A stretch of 64,000 nucleotides of DNA from Candidatus Contendibacter sp. (GCA_029624675.1 JARSSP010000044.1:62001-126000), one strand, 5' to 3'. Shown: positions 23,217-33,401, counted from the first letter of the stretch. Made by a program: numbers and translations. Notes: a model not told the origin generated them from the letters alone.

Positions 23217-24258
23217 GGCTTTGTTGCATAAATGGGTTGTAGGCGCATAAAGGCTGAGGAGTTCGTGTTCAAGCGGTGATCGCTATCGTTCCAGGCATAC
23301 CGAGCCGGGTCATGCGGTTCATAGCGGCGATCCGGGCATAGGCTTCGGTGGTTTGGGTCTGGAAGCGATGGTTTTTCAAATTCCCACCGAAGAGGGTTTT
23401 GAGGCGAAACAGGGCGGTTTCAGCCAGGCTGCGTCGATGGTAGCCACTCTGTTGTTTCCACACTTTGTGACCCCTGTTGCGCGATCACCTCCAGGATTTT
23501 GGTGCGCGGATGCGGCCGACCGTCTTTCAGCGGCGGCCAGGCCACGGCCCCAGCAAGCGGTGGAATCAAGGCGGTGGCCTGACGCTCCAGCAAGGCACGG
23601 TGACAGGCGATGGGTATCGTAGGCCCCATCGGCGGCCACGGAGGCGACCGATTCTTCGGCGGGCAGATGCTCCAACAGATCCGGTAACACCTTGGCGTCC
23701 CCCACGAAGGCCGCTGTCAGTTCGGCGGCGATGTTCTCCTGATCTTCCGCATCCACGGCCCAAGGAGTTTGCGCCACGTGCGTCGCTGAGTGGTTCCATG
23801 CTGGCGCACCTTCCATTCGCCTTCACCGTAGGCCTTCAGTCCGGTCGCGTCGATCACCACATAGCGGGGTTGTTGCTTCGCCAAGCGGCTGATCCACACC
23901 GTCAACGCCACCGCCCGGCGGCTGAAGGTCCTGTAATCCGGGACGGCCAACGTCAGTCCCACCAGCCCTATCAGCAACCCCAAAAACCCGGTCAACGCCC
24001 GCAACGGCAACTGAAAGACTTCTCGGATCACCAACCCACACTGGATCGCCGCATCGGCGTACCGACGCGGCGCACCGCGCCGGCCCATCGCGGGGGCCTC
24101 ATGCCACCCCGCCACCGCCGCGTCGTCAAACCACACCGTCAGCGATCCGCGCGCCACCAACGCCGCATTGTAAGCAGCCCAATTCTGAATCCGATACGTC
24201 CGCTTCTGTTCGTTCATCACCCAAATATGGGGATAATCCCGATTTATGCAACAAAGCC
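23217..24258 (-). mobile_element. IS5-family (IS903-group) insertion sequence, inactivated
   Basis: Terminal inverted repeats GGCTTTGTTGCATAAAT (23217-23233) and its exact complement (24242-24258) bound a 1042-bp element, the usual size. These ends match the IS903 type in form. The flanking 9 bp (TTGGAAATG and AGTGCGTGC) are not duplicated, so the flanks have been rearranged or have decayed since insertion. Confidence 0.9.
23269..24217 (-). pseudogene. IS903-type transposase with several frameshifts
   Basis: The ATG at 24217 opens MNEQKRTYRIQNWAAYNAAL and continues through SLTVWFDDAAVAGWHE and YVVIDATGLKAYGEGEWKVR (first D). After about residue 167 the frame is lost. VASVAADGAYDTHRLS (second D) lies in the frame of 23376-23816, and SGYHRRSLAETALFRLKTLF (the E) in that of 23269-23463. 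At least two indels therefore separate the DDE residues, and no full-length protein can be made. Confidence 0.88.
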
Positions 24259-24372
24259 AGTGCGTGCCGGTAATGATTTTCGCAGGGAAGGTACGGAACC
24301 GTGGACGGGCGCATTCCAGGCACACAACACTCCACCGCGAACAACGATGGATAAACAAGTGATTATTTTTAT

Positions 24373-24458
24373 TGGTGCCGGGAGAGAGACTCGAACTCTC
24401 ACGGTATCGCTACCGGTGGATTTTGAGTCCACTGCGTCTACCATTCCGCCATCCCGGC
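24373..24458 (-). tRNA. tRNA-Leu (CAA)
   Basis: On the minus strand an 86-nt class II tRNA: acceptor GCCGGGA/TCTCCCGGC, anticodon arm GTGGA-CTCAAAA-TCCAC (anticodon CAA), long variable arm CGGTAGCGATACCG, T-loop TTCGAGT, and encoded ACCA. The extra arm confirms leucine. Confidence 0.95.
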
Positions 24459-25027
24459 AGGGGAGTGATGGGGAGAGATGCACAAGTATAAGGATTTTGC
24501 GTCGCCGGGCAAGCCCGGCCAGAAAATGAAATGGACGCCTCCGACATCGAAGGCACCTAAGCGTTTTTGGACAACCGCCGGTGCGTGATGACCTGCTGGC
24601 GTAAAATTCGCGCCACCTTCAACGATTAACATTTCTCGCTAGGTTTTATGCAAAATCGTAGCGTAACCCGTCTATTTTGCTACGGTTTCTGCGGGTTACG
24701 CTATGCTAACCCACCCTTAGTATTGTGTTTTTGTGGGGGTTCTTCATACTGGGACGATCTCCCGAAAGACCGGATGCCGTACCCGCCCTGGAGTGTTCGA
24801 TCTCGCCGCGTAGATTAAGAAAACTAAATATTTTTGAAACAAATGCTCACTGGTTGATATCATGGCTTTTTAAACCCGAGAGGCACCCTATCATCAGTAA
24901 ATCTATGTTTTTAATACATATTCCCGCATAGACGCCAAATGCCCTTGTGAAAAATCGGACGGTCTCTTCGGCTCAACTGGGTCGTGAGTTTGCATTCACC
25001 AGATCGATTGCGCAAGGAACCTTTCCG
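24459..25027. other. Gene-free stretch with an inverted repeat
   Basis: No gene I can support. AGCGTAACCCG near 24660 and CGGGTTACGCT near 24695 form an 11-bp inverted repeat with a 21-nt loop. A frame at 24725-24931 has no recognisable features. The last ~130 bases probably belong to the IS110 remnant. Confidence 0.5.
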
Positions 25028-25800
25028 ATGACACTCACGTTCGTAATCGATATGGCCAAGGCCAAGCTGGACATGGCGTTACACTGGCCTGATGGTCGAA
25101 TTCGCAGCAAGTTCGTCGCCAACACCGACGCCGGCTTTGCCAAACTCCAAGCGTGGCTGATCCGCCAAAAGGAGGTTGGCGCGTACGTCTGCCTGAAAGC
25201 CACTAGCACCAATTGAGAAGTCACGGCCGAAACGCTAGCCGATGCCGGCTACTCGGCAAGCGGGATCAATCCGGTCCAGATCAAAGCCTATGGCGCGGCT
25301 CGGCAGGTGCGCACCAAAAGACGCGATCGATGCCCGCTCGATTGCCGATTTTTGCGCCAGCCAATGCCCGCCCCAGTGGACGCCACCGCCGCCCGCTCGG
25401 CGCGAACCGCGCGTGCTGGTCACCCGCCGCGACACGCGGGTAGTCCTGCGCACCCAGAAGTAAAACCAGTTTTCGATCGCCCACGCCCGCGTGCGCCTCG
25501 GCATTGAGGCCCTCATCGCGTATCTGGGTGCGGTCATGGCCGATCCTGATATCGAAACCCAACGCCGCCGGCTCGATTCCATCCCCGGCCTGGGGGATCA
25601 AACCCTCCCGATCGATCCTCTTGTCGTTCCATGGCAACCCGAACCGGCTCGACAACGCCCGCCAAGCCGCCGCCTTCGCCGGTCTCGATGCGCAAATTCG
25701 TCCCTGTCACGTTCGGCATCCTCAAGTCGAGATAGCCCTCCAATCCAGCTCTTCGTGGTGTTTGACCGCGATAACAGTATCTACGATTTTGTATAAAACC
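25028..25800 (+). pseudogene. Degraded IS110-family transposase
   Basis: Starts MTLTFVIDMAKAKLDMALHW, with the first acidic residue of the DEDD RuvC-like domain, and continues through FVANTDAGFAKLQAWLIRQK to a premature stop at 25216. After it, other frames still encode the family order: INPVQIKAYGAARQVRTKRR; DAIDARSIADFCASQCPPQW; LDSIPGLGDQT; FHGNPNRLDNARQAAAFAGL (normally a serine-containing tnp20 region). Internal stretches are missing. The element is dead and its ends cannot be placed. Confidence 0.85.
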
Positions 25801-25952
25801 TATTGAGAAATGGCATAAGGTTTTGCCATGCGAAATTCACTGCGGTACATTTTCGCCGATGGCGTCACGATTTGCTGATGCCAGCATGGCGGCGGACGCA
25901 CCAAACGATGCCGCCGCCTTGGCTTGGCTGCAATTTCGAGGAGGGAGTCGCG

Positions 25953-26378
25953 ATGGCCGCTACCCATTCGCCCGCGCAGGCAACGTCTGCCTATCAGCCC
26001 GCCGTCGGCGAGGCCTATATGAGTGATGCGCAATTGGCTCACTTTCGCCAGTTGCTGCTAGAGTGGAAACAAAGTCTGCTCGACGAGGTGGGCCGCACGG
26101 TCAACCATATGCAGGACGAATCCACCACATTCCCCGACCCCAACGACCGCGCCACCCAGGAGGAAGAATTCAGTCTGGAGCTGCGCACCCGCGACCGGGA
26201 ACGCAAGCTGCTCAAGAAAATCAACGAATCCCTGACCCAAATCGACAGCGGCGACTACGGCTATTGCGAAGCCTGCGGCGTGGAGATTGGGCTACCGCGG
26301 ATGCAGGCCCGTCTGACCGCCACGTTGTGCATCGACTGTAAGATGTTGGAAGAAATCCGCGAAAAACAGGGCGGCTGA
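25953..26378 (+). CDS. dksA: RNA polymerase-binding transcription factor DksA
   Basis: A 141-residue coiled-coil and zinc-finger protein that binds the secondary channel of RNA polymerase and acts with ppGpp. The coiled-coil tip DPNDRATQEEEFSLELRTRD holds the key Asp pair region; the zinc finger is YGYCEACGVEIGLPR with LCIDCKMLEE. The ATG at 25953 follows GAGGAGGGAG; the open frame upstream to 25803 overlaps the IS110 end and is not coding. Classical adjacency with gluQ. Confidence 0.96.
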   Translation: MAATHSPAQATSAYQPAVGEAYMSDAQLAHFRQLLLEWKQSLLDEVGRTVNHMQDESTTFPDPNDRATQEEEFSLELRTRDRERKLLKKINESLTQIDSGDYGYCEACGVEIGLPRMQARLTATLCIDCKMLEEIREKQGG

Positions 26379-26413
26379 CCGCCGGGCCAAACGCACGTCG
26401 CTACGCTCGCGCC

Positions 26414-27361
26414 ATGGTGACGACCCGTGCCACCTCGGATCGCGTGCCGGATCGGCGTGTGGCGCGGGGTCGTTTCGCCCCCTCTCCCACCGGACCGTTG
26501 CATTTTGGCTCGCTGGTCGCCGCCCTCGGCAGTTTTTTAGAAGCGCGACGGCACGGCGGCGAGTGGTTGGTGCGCATTGAGGATGTGGACATGCCGCGCA
26601 CCGCGCCAGGGGCGACGATGGCGATCTTGCGCGCGCTGGAGTGGTACGGGTTGCACTGGGATGGGCCGGTGGTCCATCAAAGCCAGCGCGCCGTTCATTA
26701 CCAGGCGGCGCTGGAGTTGTTACTCGACGCTGGATGGGTCTATCCCTGTACCTGCAGCCGGCAAACGCTGGCCGGCTGTTCGCGTGGGCGGGATGGCGCG
26801 CCCATCCATCCGGGAACCTGCCGCAGCGGTCCTCATCGGCTGGACCGCCCCTCCGCGCTACGGCTGCGGGTAACCAACGCGTCGCTGACCTTCCAAGACG
26901 CCATTCAGGGTGAATACCGTCAGCAACTGGAGCGCGATGTGGGTGACTTCGTCCTCCGCCGCGCCGATGGCGTGTTCGCCTATCAACTGGCGGTGGTGGT
27001 GGACGACGCCGCGCAAGGCGTTACCCACGTCGTTCGCGGCGCCGACCTGCTCGATTCCACGCCCCGGCAGATTTATTTGCAGCGTCTGCTGGGATTGTCC
27101 ACCCCCGACTACGCCCATCTGCCCGTGGTGGTGGACGCCCGCGGCGACAAGCTGAGCAAGCAAACCGGCGCCCCGCCGCTGGATGAGCGCCGGGTAGGTC
27201 CTACCCTGACGGCCGCACTGCGGTTTCTGGGCCAGCGCCCCCCGCCGGAACTGGCGACCGAACCGGTGGCGACGATCATCGCCTGGGCCGTGGCGCACTG
27301 GGACTTGACCTTGGTCGGCGCGCGCATCCGATCCGACCCATCCGACACGCCAACAAATTGA
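26414..27361 (+). CDS. gluQ: Glutamyl-Q tRNA(Asp) synthetase
   Basis: A 315-residue truncated GluRS-like enzyme that attaches glutamate to the queuosine base of tRNA(Asp). It has RFAPSPTGPLHFGSLVAALG (HIGH-like), RIEDVDMPRTAPGA, zinc-site cysteines in YPCTCSRQTLAGC and GTCRSG, and GDKLSKQTGAPPL (KMSKS-like). It lacks the anticodon-binding domain, as expected. It lies 35 bases after dksA, probably cotranscribed. The true start may be one of several near the ATG at 26414. Confidence 0.95.
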   Translation: MVTTRATSDRVPDRRVARGRFAPSPTGPLHFGSLVAALGSFLEARRHGGEWLVRIEDVDMPRTAPGATMAILRALEWYGLHWDGPVVHQSQRAVHYQAALELLLDAGWVYPCTCSRQTLAGCSRGRDGAPIHPGTCRSGPHRLDRPSALRLRVTNASLTFQDAIQGEYRQQLERDVGDFVLRRADGVFAYQLAVVVDDAAQGVTHVVRGADLLDSTPRQIYLQRLLGLSTPDYAHLPVVVDARGDKLSKQTGAPPLDERRVGPTLTAALRFLGQRPPPELATEPVATIIAWAVAHWDLTLVGARIRSDPSDTPTN

Positions 27362-27385
27362 CTGAAATCGCCCAATCGCTAGACT
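27358..27385 (+). promoter_or_regulatory. Putative sigma70 promoter for acs
   Basis: TTGACT (27358-27363), overlapping the gluQ stop, and TAGACT (27380-27385) with a 16-bp spacer, 100 bases before acs. A TATAAA run follows at 27391-27396 and is an alternative -10. An AAAGGAG ribosome site lies at 27468-27474. Confidence 0.4.
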
Positions 27386-27484
27386 AGACTTATAAAAATC
27401 CAAGCCGGTCATGAGCGTTGGTAAGCGCTTTCACCCGGACGCAGATACCACAAACCCACCCCTCACCAAAGGAGAGATACAGTA

Positions 27485-29422
27485 ATGTCCGAAGGCAAGC
27501 TTTATCCTGTACCTGCCGAAGTGGCCGCTCACGCCTGGATCAACAACGATCAGTATCTGGAAATGTACCAGCGTTCGGTCGACGACCCGGAGGGTTTCTG
27601 GGCGGAGCAGGCCAAGCAATTCGTCACCTGGTCCAAACCATGGAACAAGGTACTGGACTGGGATTTCACCAAGGGCCACATCCGCTGGTTCGAGGGCGCC
27701 CAGCTCAACGTCAGCTACAACTGCCTGGACCGCCATCTGGCGACGCGCGGTGATCAGGTCGCCATCATCTGGGAAGGCGACAACCCCAAGGAAGACAAGA
27801 AAATTACTTACAAGGAACTGCACGAGGACGTGTGCAAGTTCGCCAACGTCCTGAAGGGTCTGGGTGTCAAGAAGGGCGACCGGATCTGCATCTACATGCC
27901 GATGATCCCCGAAACCGCGGTGGTCATGCTGGCCTGCACCCGGGTCGGCGCCATCCACTCCATCGTGTTCGGCGGCTTCTCGCCGGACTCGCTCAAGGAT
28001 CGCATCCTCGACGCCACCTGCTCGGTGGTCGTCACCTCCGACGAGGGCTTGCGCGGCGGGCGCAAGGTGCCGATGAAGGCCAACGCCGATAAGGCGTTGC
28101 AAAGCACCCCGAGCGTGCAGAAGATGGTGGTGGTCAAGCGCACTGGCGGCAACGTGGCCTGGACCGAGGGCCGCGATGTCTGGTATCACGACCTGATGGC
28201 GAACGCCAGCGCCGACTGTCCGCCGGAACCCATGGACGCCGAGGACCCTCTGTTCATCCTCTACACCTCCGGCTCCACCGGCAAGCCCAAGGGCGTGCTG
28301 CACACCACCGGCGGCTATCTGCTTCACACGGCCATCACCCACAAATACATCTTCGACTATCACGACGGCGACATCTACTGGTGTACCGCCGACGTGGGTT
28401 GGGTCACCGGCCATTCCTACATCGTCTACGGTCCGCTAGCCAACGGCGCGACCTCGATCATGTTCGAAGGCATCCCAACCTACCCCGACGCCGGCCGGTT
28501 CTGGCAGGTGGTGGACAAGCACCAAGTCAACATCTTCTATACCGCTCCGACCGCGATCCGCTCGCTGATGCGCGAGGGCGAGGCGCCGGTCAAGGCCACC
28601 TCGCGCAAGAGCCTGCGGTTGCTCGGTTCCGTGGGCGAGCCGATCAACCCCGAAGCCTGGGAGTGGTATTACCACAATGTCGGGGACAGCCGTTGCCCGA
28701 TCGTGGATACCTGGTGGCAGACCGAAACTGGCGGCATCTTGATCACCCCGCTGCCTGGCGCCACCGCCTTGAAGCCTGGTTCCGCCACCCGGCCGTTCTT
28801 CGGCGTAACTCCCGCCTTGGTGGATGCCGAGGGCCAGTTTTTGGAAGGCGCCACCGATGGCAACCTGGTCATCACCCGGCCCTGGCCCGGCATCATGCGC
28901 ACCGTGTACGGCGATCATCAGCGGTTCATCGACACCTACTTCTCCATGTACAAGGGCCTGTATTTCACCGGCGATGGCGCGCGCCGCGACGCCGACGGCT
29001 ACTACTGGATCACCGGGCGGGTGGACGATGTCATCAACGTCTCCGGTCACCGCATGGGCACCGCCGAGGTCGAATCGGCCTTGGTGCTGCACCCGGCGGT
29101 CGCCGAAGCCGCCGTGGTCGGCTTCCCGCACGACATCAAGGGTCAGGGCATCTACGCCTACGTAACCCTGAAGGTCGGCGTCGAACCGACCGAGGCGTTG
29201 CGCAAGGAGTTGATCGCTCACGTCCGCAAGGAAATCGGCCCCATCGCCTCGCCGGACGTGCTGCAATGGGCGCCTGGCCTGCCCAAGACCCGCTCCGGCA
29301 AGATCATGCGCCGCATCCTGCGCAAGATCGCCGCCAACGAAGTGGATCAACTGGGCGATACCTCGACCCTGGCCGATCCGAACGTGGTCACCGACCTGGT
29401 CGACAATCGCGCGGTCAAGTAA
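27485..29422 (+). CDS. acs: Acetyl-CoA synthetase (AMP-forming)
   Basis: A 645-residue ANL-superfamily enzyme converting acetate, ATP and CoA to acetyl-CoA. Motifs: [20 protein letters not shown] (P-loop), [39 protein letters not shown], and the C-terminal [15 protein letters not shown] whose lysine is the site of regulatory acetylation in the family. The length is standard. Flanked by a putative promoter and a terminator, so monocistronic. Central for acetate uptake feeding PHA and glyoxylate routes. Confidence 0.97.
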   Translation: MSEGKLYPVPAEVAAHAWINNDQYLEMYQRSVDDPEGFWAEQAKQFVTWSKPWNKVLDWDFTKGHIRWFEGAQLNVSYNCLDRHLATRGDQVAIIWEGDNPKEDKKITYKELHEDVCKFANVLKGLGVKKGDRICIYMPMIPETAVVMLACTRVGAIHSIVFGGFSPDSLKDRILDATCSVVVTSDEGLRGGRKVPMKANADKALQSTPSVQKMVVVKRTGGNVAWTEGRDVWYHDLMANASADCPPEPMDAEDPLFILYTSGSTGKPKGVLHTTGGYLLHTAITHKYIFDYHDGDIYWCTADVGWVTGHSYIVYGPLANGATSIMFEGIPTYPDAGRFWQVVDKHQVNIFYTAPTAIRSLMREGEAPVKATSRKSLRLLGSVGEPINPEAWEWYYHNVGDSRCPIVDTWWQTETGGILITPLPGATALKPGSATRPFFGVTPALVDAEGQFLEGATDGNLVITRPWPGIMRTVYGDHQRFIDTYFSMYKGLYFTGDGARRDADGYYWITGRVDDVINVSGHRMGTAEVESALVLHPAVAEAAVVGFPHDIKGQGIYAYVTLKVGVEPTEALRKELIAHVRKEIGPIASPDVLQWAPGLPKTRSGKIMRRILRKIAANEVDQLGDTSTLADPNVVTDLVDNRAVK

Positions 29423-29461
29423 CGGTTCATCCTTAACAACAACGACTGAGTTTTAACCCTG

Positions 29462-29494
29462 AACCCGGCCCTGCTTGGGGTGGCCGGGTTTTTT
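29462..29494 (+). terminator. Terminator between convergent acs and eIF2B-like genes
   Basis: AACCCGGCC (29462-29470) and GGCCGGGTT (29482-29490) form a 9-bp stem followed by TTTT; it can also work for the opposing gene, whose stop is at 29494. Confidence 0.88.
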
Positions 29495-30369
29495 CATGGC
29501 TTGGCGCTTGGCCAGCGCACGCCGGTCTCGTCGATCCAGGCGCTTACCAGCCGCGCCGGGGTCAGGTCGAAGTACACGTTGCGCACGGTCACCGCCGGCC
29601 AATCTGGCATACCCAGCTCGGTCGGCGCCATTTCCTCCAATTCTGGAACCGGTTGGTCCGGCTCGCGCCACTTGAAGCTTTCGCAGCAGACATGAAACGG
29701 CACGCCCTGGTCGCGCGCCGCCAGGGCCAGCGGGTAGGTGCCTGCCTTGTTGATGACCGTCCCGTCGGCCAGCACGCCATCGGCGCCTACCAGCACGGCG
29801 TCGGCCTGGGCGACGAACAACCCCATCTGCGCGTCGGTGATGTAGGTGGTCGGCACCCGCCAAGCGGAAAACCGCTCCGCCAGTTGGCGTCCCTCACCCA
29901 GCGGCCGCGATTCGGTGACGATCATCCGCAAGCCGTCGTCCTTGAGTAGCCGGCACGTCTCCGCCACCGTCGAACTAAGGCTGTGGGTCATCACCGTCCG
30001 GCCTGGACCGAGCAACTTGGCGGCGTGAACGGCGCATTCAGTCACCGCCCGCCGCGAGGCAGCGATCAGTGCCTCCGCCCGCTCGGCGGCCAGTTCGCGG
30101 GCGATGACCAGATCCGCACCAGCCAATGGCATCGAACTTTCCCGCCAGCGCCGTAATAGATTTCGGATCGGCGCCATGCTGGGCCGGGCCATGCTTAGAT
30201 CGTCGGTCAAGGCCAACAGATCCCTCCACAATTCTAGAGCATCCATCGTCGGCAGCGTCCGCGCCGCTTCCGCCAGCAGTTCCAGGGCGCGACGAGCCAG
30301 CTCGCTGGCCCCGCGCCTGCGATCATTGCGAATTTCCGCAACCCAAAGGTTGAATTGTGCGAGGCTCAT
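29494..30369 (-). CDS. eIF-2B alpha/beta/delta-related protein, possible sugar-phosphate isomerase
   Basis: A 291-residue protein with an N-terminal helical part and the IF-2B fold. Motifs are GPGRTVMTHSLSSTVAETCR, MIVTESRPLGEGRQLAERFS, MGLFVAQADAVLVGADGVLA, and DGTVINKAGTYPLALAARDQ with VPFHVCCESFKW. The D in GADGV and the NKAGT loop are conserved in bacterial and archaeal members, which include ribose-1,5-bisphosphate isomerase and MtnA; translation initiation use is eukaryotic only. Substrate not determined. The ATG at 30369 lacks a clear ribosome site. Confidence 0.82.
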   Translation of the reverse strand: MSLAQFNLWVAEIRNDRRRGASELARRALELLAEAARTLPTMDALELWRDLLALTDDLSMARPSMAPIRNLLRRWRESSMPLAGADLVIARELAAERAEALIAASRRAVTECAVHAAKLLGPGRTVMTHSLSSTVAETCRLLKDDGLRMIVTESRPLGEGRQLAERFSAWRVPTTYITDAQMGLFVAQADAVLVGADGVLADGTVINKAGTYPLALAARDQGVPFHVCCESFKWREPDQPVPELEEMAPTELGMPDWPAVTVRNVYFDLTPARLVSAWIDETGVRWPSAKP

Positions 30370-30456
30370 TGTCCAAAATTCACCCAAAATAACCAGAAAC
30401 AAGCTGGTATCCCCACCGGCAATCCCGTCCACCCCACTCAATTGAGGAGACTGGCC

Positions 30457-30783
30457 ATGAGCGATGTTGATCCCATTATCGGCAATTGGTATCGCAACCA
30501 GGAAACAGGCAACGATTTTGAGGTTGTCGCATTGGATGAAGATGCCCAGACCATCGAAATCCAGTATTTTGACGGTGAACTGGAGGAATTGGATCTGGAC
30601 ACTTGGTACGAATTGGCGATTGACGCCATCGAGGCTCCAGAAGATTGGTCTGGCCCCTTTGACGAAATGGATATGGATGATCTGGGTTACGACGAAGGCA
30701 AGGATGAGGATGAGGACGCCGATGGCGGCGAGGACGAACTCAGCGACGAGGACGATCTGCTGGCCGATCGCGACGAGGATTGA
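30457..30783 (+). CDS. Small acidic conserved protein (DUF6763-like)
   Basis: A 108-residue protein. The first ~70 residues, IIGNWYRNQETGNDFEVVAL and IEIQYFDGELEELDLDTWYE, resemble a small family found in gammaproteobacteria. The C-terminal 40 residues are nearly all Asp/Glu and likely disordered. GAGGAGA precedes the ATG at 30457. Function unknown; the acidic tail may bind basic partners or metal. Confidence 0.7.
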   Translation: MSDVDPIIGNWYRNQETGNDFEVVALDEDAQTIEIQYFDGELEELDLDTWYELAIDAIEAPEDWSGPFDEMDMDDLGYDEGKDEDEDADGGEDELSDEDDLLADRDED

Positions 30784-31020
30784 GCGCCGATCCCGGCCGG
30801 CCCGGGGCCCCGACGATTGTCCACGCCGTCCTGGCCTCAAGCCAAAAGCGTGGTCTATGCTTGGACGAAATGGGGCTGCCCTCCGTCCGATCCTGGGGCT
30901 CAAGCAATGAACTGGATTATCTTTTCGACGCTACCCATCCACGCTGGCGGATGGAGTCCCAGTGTATTGATGGTTGGGGACGAGAAGATTCGCATCGCCA
31001 AAATCCTGGAGAGGCCGACA

Positions 31021-31079
31021 TGAACGCGCTCAATAAAGTGCTGCAACCGGTCGGGCGGGCGCATCCGCGACTGCCATGA
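31021..31079 (+). CDS. Possible 18-codon leader peptide coupled to udg
   Basis: ATG at 31021 with GGAGAGG seven bases upstream opens a reading frame of under 20 codons whose TGA overlaps the udg ATG (ATGA). Translational coupling is possible. No homology can be judged at this size. The 30784-31020 stretch before it shows no other gene. Confidence 0.25.
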
Positions 31080-31930
31080 CGGACAAGCGCGACTATCTGG
31101 CTGCATTGGGCATTCCACTATGGCTCCCGCGCCGGTCGCTGGCCGATTGGCCGCAAGCCGTGGACTCTCCACGGTCGGGAACGGAGCCGGCAACGAGGAT
31201 CGCGGCGGCGGACGCGGGGGCCGAAGGATTCCTCACCGACAACCACGCTCCAGCCATGGCTGACGACCGAGAACGAGAGGACGAAATCGCCACTGAGCCT
31301 TCCATCGCCGCGCCCCGTTGCCGGGTGGCGACCATCGCCGGCATGGGTTGGGAGGAGCTGGCGGTGGCGGTGCGCGAATGCACTGCCTGCGGACTGTGCG
31401 CCACCCGTACCCAAACGGTGTTCGGCGTCGGCAACCGCCAGGCGGACTGGTTGGTGATCGGCGAAGCGCCCGGCGCGGACGAAGACCGGCAGGGCGAACC
31501 GTTCGTCGGGCGGGCCGGCAAGCTGCTGAATCCGATGCTGCTGGCCGTCGGCCTGAAACGCGAGCAGGTCTACATCGCCAATGTTTTGAAGTGCCGCCCG
31601 CCGGAGAATCGCGACCCGACCCCAGATGAAGCCGCGCAATGCCGGCCGTTCCTGAACCGGCAAATCGCGCTGCTCCAGCCGCGCCTCATTCTCGCCGTGG
31701 GCCGTATCGCCGCCCAGAGTCTGCTGGCGACCGATACCCCCATCGGCAAGTTGCGTGGCCAGGTGCATCGCCTGGGACCGGCCCACGTTCCGCTGGTGGT
31801 CACCTACCACCCCGCCTACCTGCTGCGCTCACCGCGCGAGAAACGCAAGGCCTGGGATGACTTGCGGTTGGCGCGGCGAGCGTTGACCACCGAACCCCCC
31901 GCGCCGGTCCAGAGCGCCGTTGAGCCATGA
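31076..31930 (+). CDS. Family 4 [4Fe-4S] uracil-DNA glycosylase
   Basis: A 284-residue repair enzyme removing uracil from DNA. The iron-sulfur cysteines lie in [18 protein letters not shown] and [20 protein letters not shown]; the active site is [25 protein letters not shown], and [18 protein letters not shown]. The N-terminal ~95 residues are a poorly conserved acidic extension, common in proteobacterial members. It overlaps rimI by four bases. Confidence 0.92.
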   Translation: MTDKRDYLAALGIPLWLPRRSLADWPQAVDSPRSGTEPATRIAAADAGAEGFLTDNHAPAMADDREREDEIATEPSIAAPRCRVATIAGMGWEELAVAVRECTACGLCATRTQTVFGVGNRQADWLVIGEAPGADEDRQGEPFVGRAGKLLNPMLLAVGLKREQVYIANVLKCRPPENRDPTPDEAAQCRPFLNRQIALLQPRLILAVGRIAAQSLLATDTPIGKLRGQVHRLGPAHVPLVVTYHPAYLLRSPREKRKAWDDLRLARRALTTEPPAPVQSAVEP

Positions 31931-32394
31931 ATGCCCCGCGGGAACTCGGCACCGGCCGGTTTCGCCCGATGCTCTATGCCGATTTGAAGGAAATCCTTGC
32001 CATCGAACGGCGGGCTTATGACTTCGCCTGGACCAATGGCATCCTGCGCGATTGCCTTCGGGCCGGCTATCACTGCCGGGTGTTGGAAACGCCACACGGC
32101 TTTATCCAAGCCTACGCGGTCATGTCGACGGCGGTTGGCGAGGCTCACATCCTCAACTTCTGCGTGCGCCCGGAATTGCAAGGGCGCGGCTTGGCGCGAC
32201 GGATGCTTGATCACCTGCTGGACTGGGCGCGCTTGGAACAGGTTCGGACGGTCTTTCTCGAAGTTCGCCTTTCCAATACCCGCGCCGCGCGGCTTTACGC
32301 CTCGGCTGGATTTTGCGAGGTCGGCCTGCGGCCTGGTTACTATCCATCGACCAGCGGGCGGGAAGACGCGCTGGTGATGGCCAAGGAGCTGTAA
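31927..32394 (+). CDS. rimI: Ribosomal protein S18 alanine N-acetyltransferase
   Basis: A 155-residue GNAT acetyltransferase. The acetyl-CoA site is LNFCVRPELQGRGLARRMLD (Q/RxxGxG/A), followed by FLEVRLSNTRAARLYASAGF and YYPSTSGREDALVMAKEL, the RimI C-terminal signature. It acetylates the N-terminus of S18. The start overlaps the udg stop, a common operon in this group, and a SirB2 gene follows three bases later. Confidence 0.93.
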   Translation: MNAPRELGTGRFRPMLYADLKEILAIERRAYDFAWTNGILRDCLRAGYHCRVLETPHGFIQAYAVMSTAVGEAHILNFCVRPELQGRGLARRMLDHLLDWARLEQVRTVFLEVRLSNTRAARLYASAGFCEVGLRPGYYPSTSGREDALVMAKEL

Positions 32395-32397
32395 GGC

Positions 32398-32790
32398 ATG
32401 TCCACCTACCTCGCGCTCAAGCATCTGCACCTGACCACCGTGATCCTCAGTTTCGCCCTGTTCGCGCTGCGCGGGCTGTGGATGTTGGTGGACTCGCCCC
32501 AACTCCAGCGGCGCTGGGTCCGGATCGCACCGCATCTGATCGATACCGTGCTGCTGGCCAGCGCCATTGGATTGACCCTGATCCTCCAGCAATACCCATT
32601 CGTCAACGACTGGCTCACCACCAAGGTCCTGGCCCTGATCGTCTACATCGTTCTCGGCGGCGTCGCGCTCCGGCGCGGTCCGACCCGCGCGATCCGCGCC
32701 ACCGCCTGGGTTGCGGCCCTGGCGACGTTCGGTTACATCGTCAGCGTCGCCCGGACTCGCCAGCCACTCGGTTTTCTGGTGGGGTGGTGA
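32398..32790 (+). CDS. SirB2-family inner-membrane protein
   Basis: A 130-residue protein with four hydrophobic helices. It begins MSTYLALKHLHLTTVILSFA, the SirB2 start with conserved histidines, and contains RIAPHLIDTVLLASAIGLTL. The name comes from an invasin regulator locus in Salmonella; the biochemical role is unknown, possibly haem or quinone related. Confidence 0.88.
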   Translation: MSTYLALKHLHLTTVILSFALFALRGLWMLVDSPQLQRRWVRIAPHLIDTVLLASAIGLTLILQQYPFVNDWLTTKVLALIVYIVLGGVALRRGPTRAIRATAWVAALATFGYIVSVARTRQPLGFLVGW

Positions 32791-32868
32791 AACCGCGCCG
32801 CCGGCCGCGCTATCGAAAACGCCGCTGTAGAGGCGGCGTTCCAGTGCGGCTCCAGGCCCGCGCGACGA

Positions 32869-33201
32869 TTACCCAAACAGCAGATCCAGCAGATTTCGCC
32901 GGGCCGTTTGGTCGGCCTGGCGATAGTTGTCGGCATTCCATTTGGCCAGCGCCCAGCCGTCGTCCAGCATTCGATGACCAACGAAGCTCAGCACGGCGAA
33001 CTGGCTGTCCGCCACCTCGCGCAGGCCGTGCGGATCGGTTACCTTGAGCGCCACCTTGAACTGGGCGACGCCCAGATCGACATATGCCTTCAGGCTATCC
33101 ATCCGCAACGTGGCCCATTGTTCGACCCGCTCGATCACGAGCTGATTGGTCCGCCGCAGCGGCGCGCCCCACTGACTCCACAACGCAGGCATTTGATACA
33201 T
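32869..33201 (-). CDS. Phasin-family protein
   Basis: A 110-residue helical protein, MYQMPALWSQWGAPLRRTNQ onward, with ERVEQWATLRMDSLKAYVDL and ALAKWNADNYRQADQTARRN. Amphipathic helices without Cys fit phasins, which coat polyhydroxyalkanoate granules and control their size. GGAG precedes the ATG at 33201. A minus-strand -10 (TATACT) lies near 33240. PHA synthase genes are not in the window. The family call is by overall look, so moderate. Confidence 0.72.
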   Translation of the reverse strand: MYQMPALWSQWGAPLRRTNQLVIERVEQWATLRMDSLKAYVDLGVAQFKVALKVTDPHGLREVADSQFAVLSFVGHRMLDDGWALAKWNADNYRQADQTARRNLLDLLFG

Positions 33202-33401
33202 GGCGTTATCTCCATCCAATCTTGTGAGCGATTTGGAGTATAGCAAAGAATGTTGCGTCGCGACATAAAGCTTCGGGCAATCCGCGCAGCCATAAACCTG
33301 AAAATTTCTGTGTCCAATGATATAGTTGAGCTCGTGGCCCGACCGGCGGGTATCCGCCTCGTCCCGCCACGCTGATTTCGCGCAACTCAGGGACAACCAT
33401 C

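Noticed and set aside
24725..24931. Small frame in the AT-rich gap after tRNA-Leu
   Set aside because: No ribosome site, no family features; likely chance in low-GC DNA.
27431..29350. Long minus-strand frames opposite acs
   Set aside because: They mirror the codon structure of acs in GC-rich DNA, have no recognisable domains or ribosome sites, and acs is full length.
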